From NCBI GenBank assembly GCA_012522805.1, contig JAAYJS010000025.1:30583-94582 (forward strand): 64,000 bases of DNA, given 5' to 3'. The DNA comes from Eubacteriaceae bacterium. GTDB lineage: Bacteria > Bacillota > Clostridia > Eubacteriales > Eubacteriaceae. Both the position numbers and the translations under genes were made by a program. The notes beneath the pieces are model-generated. The model saw only the letters and a list, made by a program, of their open reading frames with translations, had not been told where the DNA came from and did no database searches. This document shows positions 53,251-62,241 of the stretch, one piece after another (within the stretch, counting starts at the first letter, position 1; each line of letters starts with the position of its first letter).

Positions 53251-54960
53251 ATGACCAAACTAATTTTGCAAATTGAAGGTCTGCAAGTAAACTACCGCAC
53301 CGATGCCCATTGGGTTAAAGGAATCCATCAAATCGATTTAATTCAAAGACAGGGTCAAAACATCGGTATTATTGGTGAATCCGGTTCGGGTAAAACCACA
53401 TTAGCGATGGCTTTAATGGGTTTAATCGAGTCGCCCCATCAGGTAAAAGGCAAAATACTGTATAAAGGTACCGATTTATTAAAGCTTTCGAAGAATGAAT
53501 TAAAAGCCCTACGTTGGAAAGAAATCGCCATGGTATTTCAGAATGCTTTGGACGTATTGAATCCGGTTATGACTATTGGCGAACAGATAACAGAGCGTTT
53601 GGTGGAGCTCATGGGCTATTCCAAAGAAGAAGCCTCAGCAGAACAGGAAAAACTCTTAGAAATGGTCGCTTTAGAGCCCCACTGGAAGGAAGCTTACCCC
53701 CACCAATTGTCCGGAGGGATGCGCCAGCGCGTACTCATCGCTATGGCTATTTCCTGTAAACCCAAGCTGATTATATTTGATGAACCCACCAGTTCTTTAG
53801 ATGTGATATTGCGAAAAAACACCATCGAACTGATCAAAGAATTACAAGCGACATTAGGCTTTTCGATGATGGTTATCTCCCACGATTTGTCGGTTATGAC
53901 CGAGTTATCAGAAGATCTCTTGGTGATGTACGCCGGATCAATAGTAGAAACCGGTAAAACCGACGAGGTGATTCATGAAGCAAACCACCCTTATACCAGA
54001 GGGTTGATATCTTCCTCAGTGCAGGTGTTTCCGTATAAGGATTTATGGGGCATCGCCGGGGAAGCAGCCAATGCGATGGATGAGGGATGCACCTTTGCAC
54101 CGCGTTGTACCCAAAAGAGAGAGAGCTGTTTTATCTTTAAGCCGGAGCTTAAAAGTGTGAATCCTTTTAGAAAAGTTGCTTGTCATCGAGGGGGTATTGT
54201 TCATTTACTGGAAGCCCACAATATCTCCAAAACCTACACGATAGGCAAAAAGAAAATCGAAGCCGTTCAAGGTGCGAGTTTTTACGTGCGCCATGGCGAA
54301 ACGGTTGCCTTAGTAGGCCAATCGGGATCCGGAAAGTCCACACTTGCCCACATGGTGTCGGGCTTTATTCCAATCGATCAGGGCGGGGTTACCTTCGAAA
54401 AACTACCCATTGAGGATGGGCAGGTGGCACAAAGAGAAGGAGGCATCCAATTGGTGCTTCAAGACCCTTTTTCATCCATCAGCAGGCGACTAAGCGTTGC
54501 GGATGTCATTGAAGAACCATTAAATATCAATGGGATAGGCAGTATTCAAGAAAGACGAGACCGTACCAAAGAGGCTTTGAATGCGGTACAACTGCCGGTG
54601 CATGACGCTTTTTTAAAACGACTTTGCTCAACTTTAAGTGGTGGTCAAAGGCAACGCATTGCCATTGCCAGAGCTTTGGTCATGGCTCCAAAATTACTGA
54701 TAGCCGATGAAATTACATCGATGATGGATGTTTCGACTCAAGCTAACATTATGCGACTTTTGAAGGGCTTACAAAATACCAAGGGTTTTGCCATGCTCTA
54801 TATTACCCACAATATACACTTAGCCAGAAAAATATCGGAACGCATCATCGTTTTGGAGAACGGTGTTATTGTAGAATCCGGGGCGACGAGTCACATTATG
54901 GATAATACCGACTGTTGCGTCACCCAAGAGTTGTTGGAAACAGGATTAAAATTGGCATGA
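53251..54960 (+). CDS. Fused double ABC ATPase (OppD-OppF/NikD-NikE type)
   Basis: A 569-residue protein with two complete ATPase domains. First: Walker A GESGSGKT at about 47-54, signature LSGGMRQRV, and Walker B LIIFDEPTSSLD. Second, from about residue 325: Walker A GQSGSGKS, signature LSGGQRQRIAIARAL, and Walker B LLIADEITSMMD. An Opp-type cysteine-containing linker (GCTFAPRC..ESC) lies between them. In most Opp/Nik systems these are two proteins. The ATG at 53251 follows AAAGGAGG; a longer frame from 53098 overlaps the preceding gene and hairpin. Confidence 0.92.
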   Translation: MTKLILQIEGLQVNYRTDAHWVKGIHQIDLIQRQGQNIGIIGESGSGKTTLAMALMGLIESPHQVKGKILYKGTDLLKLSKNELKALRWKEIAMVFQNALDVLNPVMTIGEQITERLVELMGYSKEEASAEQEKLLEMVALEPHWKEAYPHQLSGGMRQRVLIAMAISCKPKLIIFDEPTSSLDVILRKNTIELIKELQATLGFSMMVISHDLSVMTELSEDLLVMYAGSIVETGKTDEVIHEANHPYTRGLISSSVQVFPYKDLWGIAGEAANAMDEGCTFAPRCTQKRESCFIFKPELKSVNPFRKVACHRGGIVHLLEAHNISKTYTIGKKKIEAVQGASFYVRHGETVALVGQSGSGKSTLAHMVSGFIPIDQGGVTFEKLPIEDGQVAQREGGIQLVLQDPFSSISRRLSVADVIEEPLNINGIGSIQERRDRTKEALNAVQLPVHDAFLKRLCSTLSGGQRQRIAIARALVMAPKLLIADEITSMMDVSTQANIMRLLKGLQNTKGFAMLYITHNIHLARKISERIIVLENGVIVESGATSHIMDNTDCCVTQELLETGLKLA

Positions 54961-55934
54961 GAGATTTTTGGAAAACGGTGTTCGGCTATGTGTTGACATT
55001 TTTTTTAATCATCACCTTGAATTTTGCCTTACCTAGAATGATGCCGGGTAACCCTTTTGTACACTTGTCGGGAGAAGATGAAGAGGTTTTTGAAACCGCT
55101 TCCTCCGAGCAGGTTGCCTACTACAATGCCTATTACGGGCTAGATCAACCCATTCTAACGCAATATGGCGATTATCTAAAGGGGTTGTTAAAAGGTGATC
55201 TGGGTTTTTCCTACTACTATAAAACCGCTGTTCTGGATATTGTTTTACGCAGAATATTGTGGACATTTTTACTGGCTTTCTCCGCATTGATACTATCCTT
55301 TATTTTGGGTATTATTCTAGGCTCTTATTCGGCCTGGCACAGGGATAGCTGGCAAGATCGAGCCCTATACATGCTAATGACGATCACTTCGGAAATTCCG
55401 CCATTCTTGGTGGGGATTGTGTTGCTTATAGTTTTTGCAGCCAATTTAAAATTATTTCCATTATCGGGTTCTATGAAGCATTTTACGACGTACACCTCTA
55501 TGGGTGAGAAAGTCATCAACATTTTGCATCATGCCATTTTACCTGTAATAACCTTAACTTTTGTCCGAGTAGGAGGCGTTTATCTCTTAGTTCGCAATTC
55601 ATTAATCGGAGTTTTAAAACAGGACTACATACGAACTGCCAAAGCCAAGGGTTTAAGAGAAAAGCGCATTCAATATGTACACGCATTAAAAAATGCGCTC
55701 TTGCCGCTGTTTACGAGGTTAGCCATGCAATTGGGCACCATGATGGGTGGCACCATTTTAGTAGAAAATGTTTTTGCCTATCCCGGTGTTGGGTTATTGA
55801 TGCGCTCTGCAGTAAATGTCAGGGATTATCCCCTCATACAAGGGGTATTTCTCGTCTTAGCCTTGACGGTGATGACGGCCAATTTTGCAGCTGATCACTT
55901 TTATAGAAAACTGGATCCCAGAGTAAGAGAATAG
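54957..55934 (+). CDS. ABC transporter permease (OppB/NikB-like)
   Basis: A 325-residue inner-membrane permease with about six helices. It has the N-terminal ALPRMMPGNPF block and the EAA loop DYIRTAKAKGLREKRIQYVHALKNALLP. ATG 54957 overlaps the ATPase stop as ATGA; an earlier in-frame start at 54915 lies in the ATPase gene. It works with the following permease and the fused ATPase. Confidence 0.93.
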   Translation: MRDFWKTVFGYVLTFFLIITLNFALPRMMPGNPFVHLSGEDEEVFETASSEQVAYYNAYYGLDQPILTQYGDYLKGLLKGDLGFSYYYKTAVLDIVLRRILWTFLLAFSALILSFILGIILGSYSAWHRDSWQDRALYMLMTITSEIPPFLVGIVLLIVFAANLKLFPLSGSMKHFTTYTSMGEKVINILHHAILPVITLTFVRVGGVYLLVRNSLIGVLKQDYIRTAKAKGLREKRIQYVHALKNALLPLFTRLAMQLGTMMGGTILVENVFAYPGVGLLMRSAVNVRDYPLIQGVFLVLALTVMTANFAADHFYRKLDPRVRE

Positions 55935-55952
55935 GAGAGGGGAGGCGATCGT

Positions 55953-56801
55953 CTGAAAGTTTTAAATAAAACGAAAGAAATTCTTTCTAAAACGTCAATC
56001 TTCGGGAAAATAGCATTATTGATGCTTTTAATTTTGCTCTTCATGGCAGTGTTTGCACCCGCCATCACAATCTTTCCATACAATCGGTCCTCCGGACCGG
56101 CCTTATCTCCACCGGCTGCACCTCATGTTTTAGGTACCAACGATTTAGGGGTTGACCTCTGGTCGATGATTTGTCACGGTGCCAGAGTATCTTTAACTAT
56201 CGGTTTAGGTACAGCCCTATTGGCGGGCTTGGGTGGGTCTGCGATCGGTATTATATCCGGGTATAAAGGAGGCTTTTTTGATGAAGTGGTGATGCGCATC
56301 ATCGACATGACCGTTGCCTTGCCGAACTTGCCGGTGATGATCGTGTTGGCTGCTTTTTTTGGGCCATCACTTCTCAATATTATTTTAGTTTTGGTATTGT
56401 TTTCTTGGGCCGCTCCGGCAAGAATGGTCCGAGCGGCAACCCTTTCATTAAAGCAACAGCCTTATATCCAAGCAGCGGCACATTACGGGGCAGGGACTTT
56501 CTACCTGCTTAGAAAACATTTTTTACCGGAATTGTTTCCGCTCATAGCGGTTTCCATGATCCGTTTAACCGGTAGAGCTATCGTAGCAGAGGCATCCCTC
56601 GCTTTCTTAGGTCTGGGAGACCCCACTACAGGTTCTTGGGGGCTTATCATCAACCACGCCACAAGTTTTTCAGGAATTTATTTTACACCATTTTGGAAAT
56701 GGTGGCTCTTGTATCCATGGTTATTCTTGACCATGCTGGTTACATCCTTGGCGTTCTTAACTAGAGAGTTTGAAGATGCTTTGGGAGAAAAAAGAATTTG
56801 A
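55953..56801 (+). CDS. ABC transporter permease (OppC/NikC-like), probable CTG start
   Basis: An inner-membrane permease of about 282 residues with the loop ARMVRAATLSLKQQPYIQAAAHYGAG and the family start-of-membrane block. The usual N terminus (LKVLNKTKEILSKTS.. then helix 1) is encoded from 55953, but the only codons there are CTG at 55953 and TTG at 56019. A strong GGGGAGG sits 7-8 bases before the CTG, whereas none lies before the TTG, so I favour CTG. The upstream permease ends 18 bases before, in the same frame. Confidence 0.85.
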   Translation: MKVLNKTKEILSKTSIFGKIALLMLLILLFMAVFAPAITIFPYNRSSGPALSPPAAPHVLGTNDLGVDLWSMICHGARVSLTIGLGTALLAGLGGSAIGIISGYKGGFFDEVVMRIIDMTVALPNLPVMIVLAAFFGPSLLNIILVLVLFSWAAPARMVRAATLSLKQQPYIQAAAHYGAGTFYLLRKHFLPELFPLIAVSMIRLTGRAIVAEASLAFLGLGDPTTGSWGLIINHATSFSGIYFTPFWKWWLLYPWLFLTMLVTSLAFLTREFEDALGEKRI

Positions 56802-56851
56802 AAATAATCATTACATGATACCGAACACACCAACAACATGAGGGAAAAGAA

Positions 56852-56876
56852 CATAGTATTTAAATGAACTACTATG
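56852..56876 (+). repeat. Hairpin after the transporter operon; rest of gap empty
   Basis: CATAGTA and TACTATG form a perfect 7-bp inverted repeat around an 11-base loop. It is 50 bases after the last transporter gene and lacks a T tract. The gap 56802-57240 has no other structure except the promoter described next. Confidence 0.45.
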
Positions 56877-57184
56877 ATCGACAAAGGGCTTTGAGGTATC
56901 CACTGAGAGGCCTATTATTTTTCCTAAAACGCGATCTATGGTGTCCGCTACATGGGTTTATATGATCCAAAAGCGAGTTCAAACAAGCAAATACTTCTTA
57001 ATCTTATTGATCGATGACAACACAAATTTGCATTATAAATAGAATACATGGAAATATTTTTTAACGGCTTTTGAGCGGTTTGCTTTAAATTCGGAAACAA
57101 TAGTTTAAATAGACTTAAGGAAAATAGAATATTAGACGAAAAAAGTGTATTATTATAAAAATTCATATTAAACTGAGGAATATG

Positions 57185-57193
57185 TGTTATAAT
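57185..57193 (+). promoter_or_regulatory. Extended -10 promoter of icd
   Basis: TGTTATAAT carries an extended -10 (TGn before TATAAT at 57188-57193), about 45 bases before the gene. No good -35 is present, as expected for this promoter type. Confidence 0.7.
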
Positions 57194-57240
57194 AAAGTCA
57201 AGCTATTGAACATTGCAGAGAATCTAGGAGGTTATATTCA

Positions 57241-58437
57241 TTGAATCAAAAACTTGAGAATGCAAAAAAACATTTTGAAGCCATCATCACCGAGCAACTA
57301 GAACGTATCGAGCGCCTTAAAAATGAAGGCGAAAGGGTAGACTATACAAAAAAAGAACATATCGTTATCGGAGTAGTGGGAGGAGACGGTATCGGACCGA
57401 CCATTACAGAGCATGCGAAACACGTACTCAGTATTTTACTAAAAGAAGATATAGATAAAGGACGTATCGAACTCCGCACGATTGAGGGATTGACCATCGA
57501 AAATCGAGCAGAAAAGAATCAAGCTATTCCCGACGACGTGTTGTCGGAGTTAAAACAATGCGATGTCCTATTAAAAGGACCCACCACCACACCCCGTGAA
57601 GGGGATCCATGGCCCAATATTGAAAGTGCTAACGTCGCCATGCGCAAAGAGTTGGATCTTTTCGCCAATGTGCGTCCAGTGAAAGTCAAAGAATTGGACA
57701 TCGATTGGACCTTCTTCAGGGAAAATACCGAAGGCGGCTATGCTGTCGGCTCAAAGGGTCTACACTTCAATGACGATTTGGCTATCGATTTTACGATTGC
57801 CACAAAGCAAGGGTCTTATCGTATTATTAAAGAGGCCTTTGAGTATGCGCGTAAAATGGGTAAAAAAAGAGTTACGGTCGTCACAAAAGCCAATGTTATT
57901 AAAACCACCGACGGTAAGTTTTTAGAAATAGCAAAAGAAATTCACAAAGACTACCCGGAAATAGAAATGGACGATTGGTACATTGATATTATGACCGCAA
58001 AATTGATTGACGAAAAAAGAAGATCACAATTTGAGGTGATGGTTTTACCCAATCTCTACGGCGATATCTTGACAGACGAGGCAGCTGAATTTCAGGGTGG
58101 GGTAGGAACCGCAGGTTCTGCTAATATCGGCGCTCGTTACGCTATGTTTGAAGCCATTCACGGTTCAGCACCCAGAATGGTGGAAGAAGGTAGAGCCATT
58201 TACGCCGATCCCGGTTCAGTTATAAGAGCTGCGGGTATGCTTTTGGAACACATCGGTTATGTGGAAGAGTCTAAAAAATTGCAAATGGCTTTGGAAATCT
58301 GTAATACCTTAGAGAAAAAAGTCGTACTGACAGGGCGCGATACCGGTGCAACCGGAGAAGCATACGTTGCGTATTTGTTAGAAACTTTAAATGATCCGAA
58401 TCTTTCAGAGAATTACTTAGCTTTTTTAAAACATTAA
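57241..58437 (+). CDS. icd: Isocitrate/isopropylmalate dehydrogenase family (probably isocitrate dehydrogenase)
   Basis: A 398-residue beta-decarboxylating dehydrogenase. It has GGDGIGPT, the substrate block SANVAMRKELDLFANVRP, ENTEGGY, and the catalytic aspartates in LPNLYGDILTDEA. HGSAPRMVEEG begins the cofactor region. The S-x-N-x-x-x-R pattern favours isocitrate over isopropylmalate. NAD or NADP use is uncertain. An N-terminal extension of about 40 residues, helical and charged, is unusual. The start is TTG at 57241, preceded by AGGAGG. Confidence 0.88.
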   Translation: MNQKLENAKKHFEAIITEQLERIERLKNEGERVDYTKKEHIVIGVVGGDGIGPTITEHAKHVLSILLKEDIDKGRIELRTIEGLTIENRAEKNQAIPDDVLSELKQCDVLLKGPTTTPREGDPWPNIESANVAMRKELDLFANVRPVKVKELDIDWTFFRENTEGGYAVGSKGLHFNDDLAIDFTIATKQGSYRIIKEAFEYARKMGKKRVTVVTKANVIKTTDGKFLEIAKEIHKDYPEIEMDDWYIDIMTAKLIDEKRRSQFEVMVLPNLYGDILTDEAAEFQGGVGTAGSANIGARYAMFEAIHGSAPRMVEEGRAIYADPGSVIRAAGMLLEHIGYVEESKKLQMALEICNTLEKKVVLTGRDTGATGEAYVAYLLETLNDPNLSENYLAFLKH

Positions 58438-58482
58438 TCTGTTTTTAATTCTTAGCTATTATATTAATGTGATTATAATATT

Positions 58483-58512
58483 TTGCTTTATAAAGATACT
58501 ATATGGTATTAT
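58483..58512 (+). promoter_or_regulatory. Probable promoter of PFOR
   Basis: TTGCTT at 58483-58488 and TATTAT at 58507-58512 are separated by 18 bases, about 45 bases before the gene. Confidence 0.5.
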
Positions 58513-58556
58513 TTGCTTATGTGAAGCGATTATTTTTAATGATATAGGAGGAGTAC

Positions 58557-61500
58557 ATGGCTAAACAAATGATGACGATGGACGGCAATACCGCCGCAGC
58601 ACATGTTGCTTATCAATTTACGGAAGTTGCCGGAATTTTTCCGATTACACCCTCATCTCCCATGGCAGAATATGTCGATGAATGGGCTGCCCAAGGTAGA
58701 AAAAATATTTTTGGCGAAGTCGTACGTGTGACTGAAATGCAATCGGAAGGCGGTGCAGCGGGTACTGTGCACGGTTCCTTGATTGCCGGTGCATTGACCA
58801 CTACATTTACAGCATCGCAGGGTTTGTTGTTAATGATTCCCAACATGTATAAAATTGCAGGGGAATTACTCCCGGGCGTTTTTCATGTTTCAGCGAGAAC
58901 CTTAGCAGCGCATGCCCTGTCCATTTTCGGCGACCAAGGGGACGTTATGGCTTGTCGTCAAACCGGTTTTGCACTTTTGGCATCAAGTTCAGTTCAAGAA
59001 GTAATGGATCTGGGTGGTATTGCCCACTTGGCAGCCATTAAATCCAGAATACCTTTCCTTCACTTTTTTGACGGTTTTAGGACTTCTCATGAAATTCAAA
59101 AAATTGAAGTAATGGATCAGGAAACCTATCGCAATTTGGCCGACTGGGATGCGATTCAAGCTTTTAGAGATAGAGCGTTAAATCCCGAAAACCCCGTTAC
59201 AAAGGGAACGGCACAAAACGGCGATGTGTACTTCCAAGCAAGAGAAGCGTGTAACCCGTTTTACGACGCTTTGCCGGCAATTGTAGAAGACTATATGGCG
59301 AAAATCAGCGAATTGACCGGTCGTAACTACAGTCTTTTTAATTATTATGGAGATCCCCAAGCAGAACATGTCATTGTAGCGATGGGTTCTGTTACGGAAT
59401 GTATCGAGGAAACTGTAGATTATTTAATGAAAGAGGGCAAAAAGGTCGGTGTCGTGATTGTACACTTGTACCGTCCCTTTGTAGCCGAAGCATTCTTAAA
59501 AACGATGCCGGAAACAGTTAAGCGAATCTCTGTATTGGACAGAACAAAAGAGCCAGGCGCGTTGGGCGAACCGCTTTATCAAGATGTTTGCACGGTTTAC
59601 TTTGGTAAGGAAAATCCGCCTTTAGTTGTTGGGGGACGCTACGGTTTAAGTTCAAAGAACACAACACCAAGCCAAATTAAAGCTGTTTATGACAACTTGG
59701 AAGAAGAGACACCGAAAAACGGATTTACCATCGGGATTGAAGACGATGTTACCCACACCAGCTTGGAAATTAAAGAAGTTATCAACACCATACCGGAAGG
59801 TACAAAAGGCTGTAAATTCTGGGGATTGGGTTCTGACGGTACTGTCGGTGCGAACAAGAGCTCCATCAAAATTATTGGTGACCATACGGACTTATATGCT
59901 CAAGGGTATTTTGACTATGACTCAAAGAAATCCGGCGGTATCACCGTATCCCATTTGCGTTTCGGTAAAACACCGATTAAGTCTACTTACTACTTGGTTA
60001 ACCCTGACTTTATTTCTTGCTCTACGCAAGCTTATGTCAATCAATACGATTTGTTGGCAGGCTTAAAAAAAGGCGGAACTTTCTTATTGAATACGGTATG
60101 GAGCCCGGAAGAATTGGAAGAAAGAATCCCCGCCAGTATGAAGCGTTACATGGCAGAAAATGATATTCAATTTTATATTATCAATGCGACACAAATAGCT
60201 GAAGACTTGGGATTGGGTATTCGAACCAATATGATTATGCAAGCTGCTTTCTTCAAACTTGCAGACATCATACCGATTGAAGATGCTGTTAAATACTCTA
60301 AAGAGAGCATCCTAAAAACCTACGGCAGCAAGGGTCAAAAAATTGTTGATATGAACAACAATGCAGTAGACGCCGGCATAGATGATAAAAACTTAGTAAA
60401 AATAGATATTCCTGAATCGTGGAAAAACGCAGAAGATGCAGAAGAAATCAAAGAAGTGGACGAACCGAAATTTATTAAAGAAATTTTACGTCCAGTTAGC
60501 CGATTTGAAGGGGATAAAATTCCAGTATCTGCATTTAGCGGAAGAGAAGACGGAACCTTTATGGCTGGTTCATCTAAGTACGAGAAGCGGGGTATAGCCG
60601 TTCACGTACCGGAATGGATAGCAGAAAATTGTATTCAATGTAATCAATGTTCTTTCGTATGCCCGCATGCTGCGATCAGACCTTTCTTATTAGATGAGGA
60701 AGAAGCCTCCAAGGCACCGGAAGATTTTGAATGCTTAGATGCCAGAGGCAAACAGCTGGAAGGTTTGAAGTATCGTATTCAAATCAGTCCTATGGATTGT
60801 GTCGGTTGCGGTAACTGCGCAGATACCTGTCCTGCAAAAACCAAAGCACTCGAAATGAAAACTTTTGAAAGTCAAGAAGCTCAAGCAGCTAATTGGGATT
60901 TCGCCATGACGGTTACCATGAAAGACGATCTCATGGACAGATTTACACTCAAAGGTAGTCAATTCCAACAACCGTTGTTAGAATTCTCAGGCGCTTGTGC
61001 TGGCTGTGGTGAAACACCATACATCAAAGCCATAACACAATTGTACGGCGATAGAATGATGATTGCCAACGCTACGGGCTGTACATCTATTTGGGGTGCT
61101 TCCTGTCCGTCGACACCATATTGCACGAATGCGGAAGGTAAAGGGCCTGCATGGGCAAACTCCTTATTTGAAGACAACGCCGAGTTCGGTTATGGGATGT
61201 TGCAAGCCAATAAAGCAATTCGCGGTACCATTGAAAACTACTTAGTCGATCTGCAGGAAGTGGCAAATGAAGAACTAAAACTGGCAATTAACCAATGGAT
61301 CGCTGATAAAAACAATGGTGAGGCATCGAAGAGTGCTTCTAAACAATTAGAAGAAGCTCTGAAAGACTTTACTGTTGAGGATGAAAAGTTACAACACAAA
61401 TTAGATTTTGTGAAAAAGAACGCGCAATATTTTGTTAAAAAATCTATCTGGGTCTTTGGTGGAGACGGCTGGGCTTACGATATTGGCTTTGGCGGACTCG

Positions 61501-62090
61501 ACCACGTCTTGGCCAGCAATGAAGACATCAATGTGGTTGTAGTGGATACAGAAGTCTACTCCAATACCGGTGGTCAAGCTTCTAAATCAACACCCACTGC
61601 GGCAGTTGCGAAATTTGCGGCAGCCGGTGCAAGGGTTAAGAAAAAAGACTTAGGTATGATTGCAGCGACTTATGGCTACGTTTATGTAGCACAGGTGGCC
61701 ATGGGAGCAGACAAAAACCATTATATGAAAGTGCTAAAAGAAGCGGAAGCCTATGATGGACCTTCATTAATTATCGCTTATGCACCTTGTATCAATCACG
61801 GTATCAGGGGTGGTATGAGTAGAACCCAACACCACGAAAAGCTAGCTGTAGAAAGCGGTTACTGGCACTTGTATCGTTATAATCCCGAGTTAAAGAAACA
61901 AGGTAAAAACCCCTTCACCTTGGATTCTAAAGAACCGGATTTCTCGAAATTCCAAGACTTTATTCGTTCCGAAGTACGTTACACATCCTTGCAATTAACA
62001 GCACCGGAAATTGCTGAAGAATTGTACGAAAAGACACAACAGGAAGCTCAAGAACGTTACGAAGTTTATAAGCTCAAAGCATCATTATAA
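58557..62090 (+). CDS. nifJ: Pyruvate:ferredoxin (flavodoxin) oxidoreductase
   Basis: The 1177-residue single-chain PFOR converts pyruvate and CoA to acetyl-CoA, CO2 and reduced ferredoxin. Domains in order: N-terminal pyrimidine-binding domain with AYQFTEVAGIFPITPSSPMAE; gamma domain; two 4Fe-4S sites, CIQCNQCSFVCPHAA near 690 and CVGCGNCADTCPAKTK near 745; and the thiamine-diphosphate domain with CAGCGETPY, NATGCTSIWG, GDGWAYDIGFGGLDH and NTGGQ. Its length is normal. It makes this an anaerobe with ferredoxin-based metabolism. AGGAGG precedes the ATG. Confidence 0.97.
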   Translation: MAKQMMTMDGNTAAAHVAYQFTEVAGIFPITPSSPMAEYVDEWAAQGRKNIFGEVVRVTEMQSEGGAAGTVHGSLIAGALTTTFTASQGLLLMIPNMYKIAGELLPGVFHVSARTLAAHALSIFGDQGDVMACRQTGFALLASSSVQEVMDLGGIAHLAAIKSRIPFLHFFDGFRTSHEIQKIEVMDQETYRNLADWDAIQAFRDRALNPENPVTKGTAQNGDVYFQAREACNPFYDALPAIVEDYMAKISELTGRNYSLFNYYGDPQAEHVIVAMGSVTECIEETVDYLMKEGKKVGVVIVHLYRPFVAEAFLKTMPETVKRISVLDRTKEPGALGEPLYQDVCTVYFGKENPPLVVGGRYGLSSKNTTPSQIKAVYDNLEEETPKNGFTIGIEDDVTHTSLEIKEVINTIPEGTKGCKFWGLGSDGTVGANKSSIKIIGDHTDLYAQGYFDYDSKKSGGITVSHLRFGKTPIKSTYYLVNPDFISCSTQAYVNQYDLLAGLKKGGTFLLNTVWSPEELEERIPASMKRYMAENDIQFYIINATQIAEDLGLGIRTNMIMQAAFFKLADIIPIEDAVKYSKESILKTYGSKGQKIVDMNNNAVDAGIDDKNLVKIDIPESWKNAEDAEEIKEVDEPKFIKEILRPVSRFEGDKIPVSAFSGREDGTFMAGSSKYEKRGIAVHVPEWIAENCIQCNQCSFVCPHAAIRPFLLDEEEASKAPEDFECLDARGKQLEGLKYRIQISPMDCVGCGNCADTCPAKTKALEMKTFESQEAQAANWDFAMTVTMKDDLMDRFTLKGSQFQQPLLEFSGACAGCGETPYIKAITQLYGDRMMIANATGCTSIWGASCPSTPYCTNAEGKGPAWANSLFEDNAEFGYGMLQANKAIRGTIENYLVDLQEVANEELKLAINQWIADKNNGEASKSASKQLEEALKDFTVEDEKLQHKLDFVKKNAQYFVKKSIWVFGGDGWAYDIGFGGLDHVLASNEDINVVVVDTEVYSNTGGQASKSTPTAAVAKFAAAGARVKKKDLGMIAATYGYVYVAQVAMGADKNHYMKVLKEAEAYDGPSLIIAYAPCINHGIRGGMSRTQHHEKLAVESGYWHLYRYNPELKKQGKNPFTLDSKEPDFSKFQDFIRSEVRYTSLQLTAPEIAEELYEKTQQEAQERYEVYKLKASL

Positions 62091-62126
62091 AAACGATACA
62101 AAGTTTTGATATATGTGTTGAATGTA

Positions 62127-62156
62127 ATAGGACCGGACACCCATGTCCGGTCCTAT
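62127..62156 (+). terminator. Terminator of PFOR
   Basis: ATAGGACCGGACA-CCCA-TGTCCGGTCCTAT is a perfect 13-bp stem followed by ATTATTTTG. It probably works in both directions. Confidence 0.85.
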
Positions 62157-62181
62157 ATTATTTTGAAATTTTTTAAATATT

Positions 62182-62221
62182 AAAACCCCTGCAGAGATTC
62201 GAACTCTCTAGCAGGGGTATA
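62182..62221 (-). terminator. Terminator of the glutamate dehydrogenase gene, tRNA-minihelix shaped
   Basis: On the minus strand ACCCCTG and CAGGGGT form a 7-bp stem, enclosing CTAGAGAG-TTCGAAT-CTCTG, then TTTTAATA. The inner loop is the canonical tRNA T-loop sequence. The position right after the minus-strand gene points to a terminator. Confidence 0.7.
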
Positions 62222-62241
62222 TCCACCAGTTGATTTAGTTT

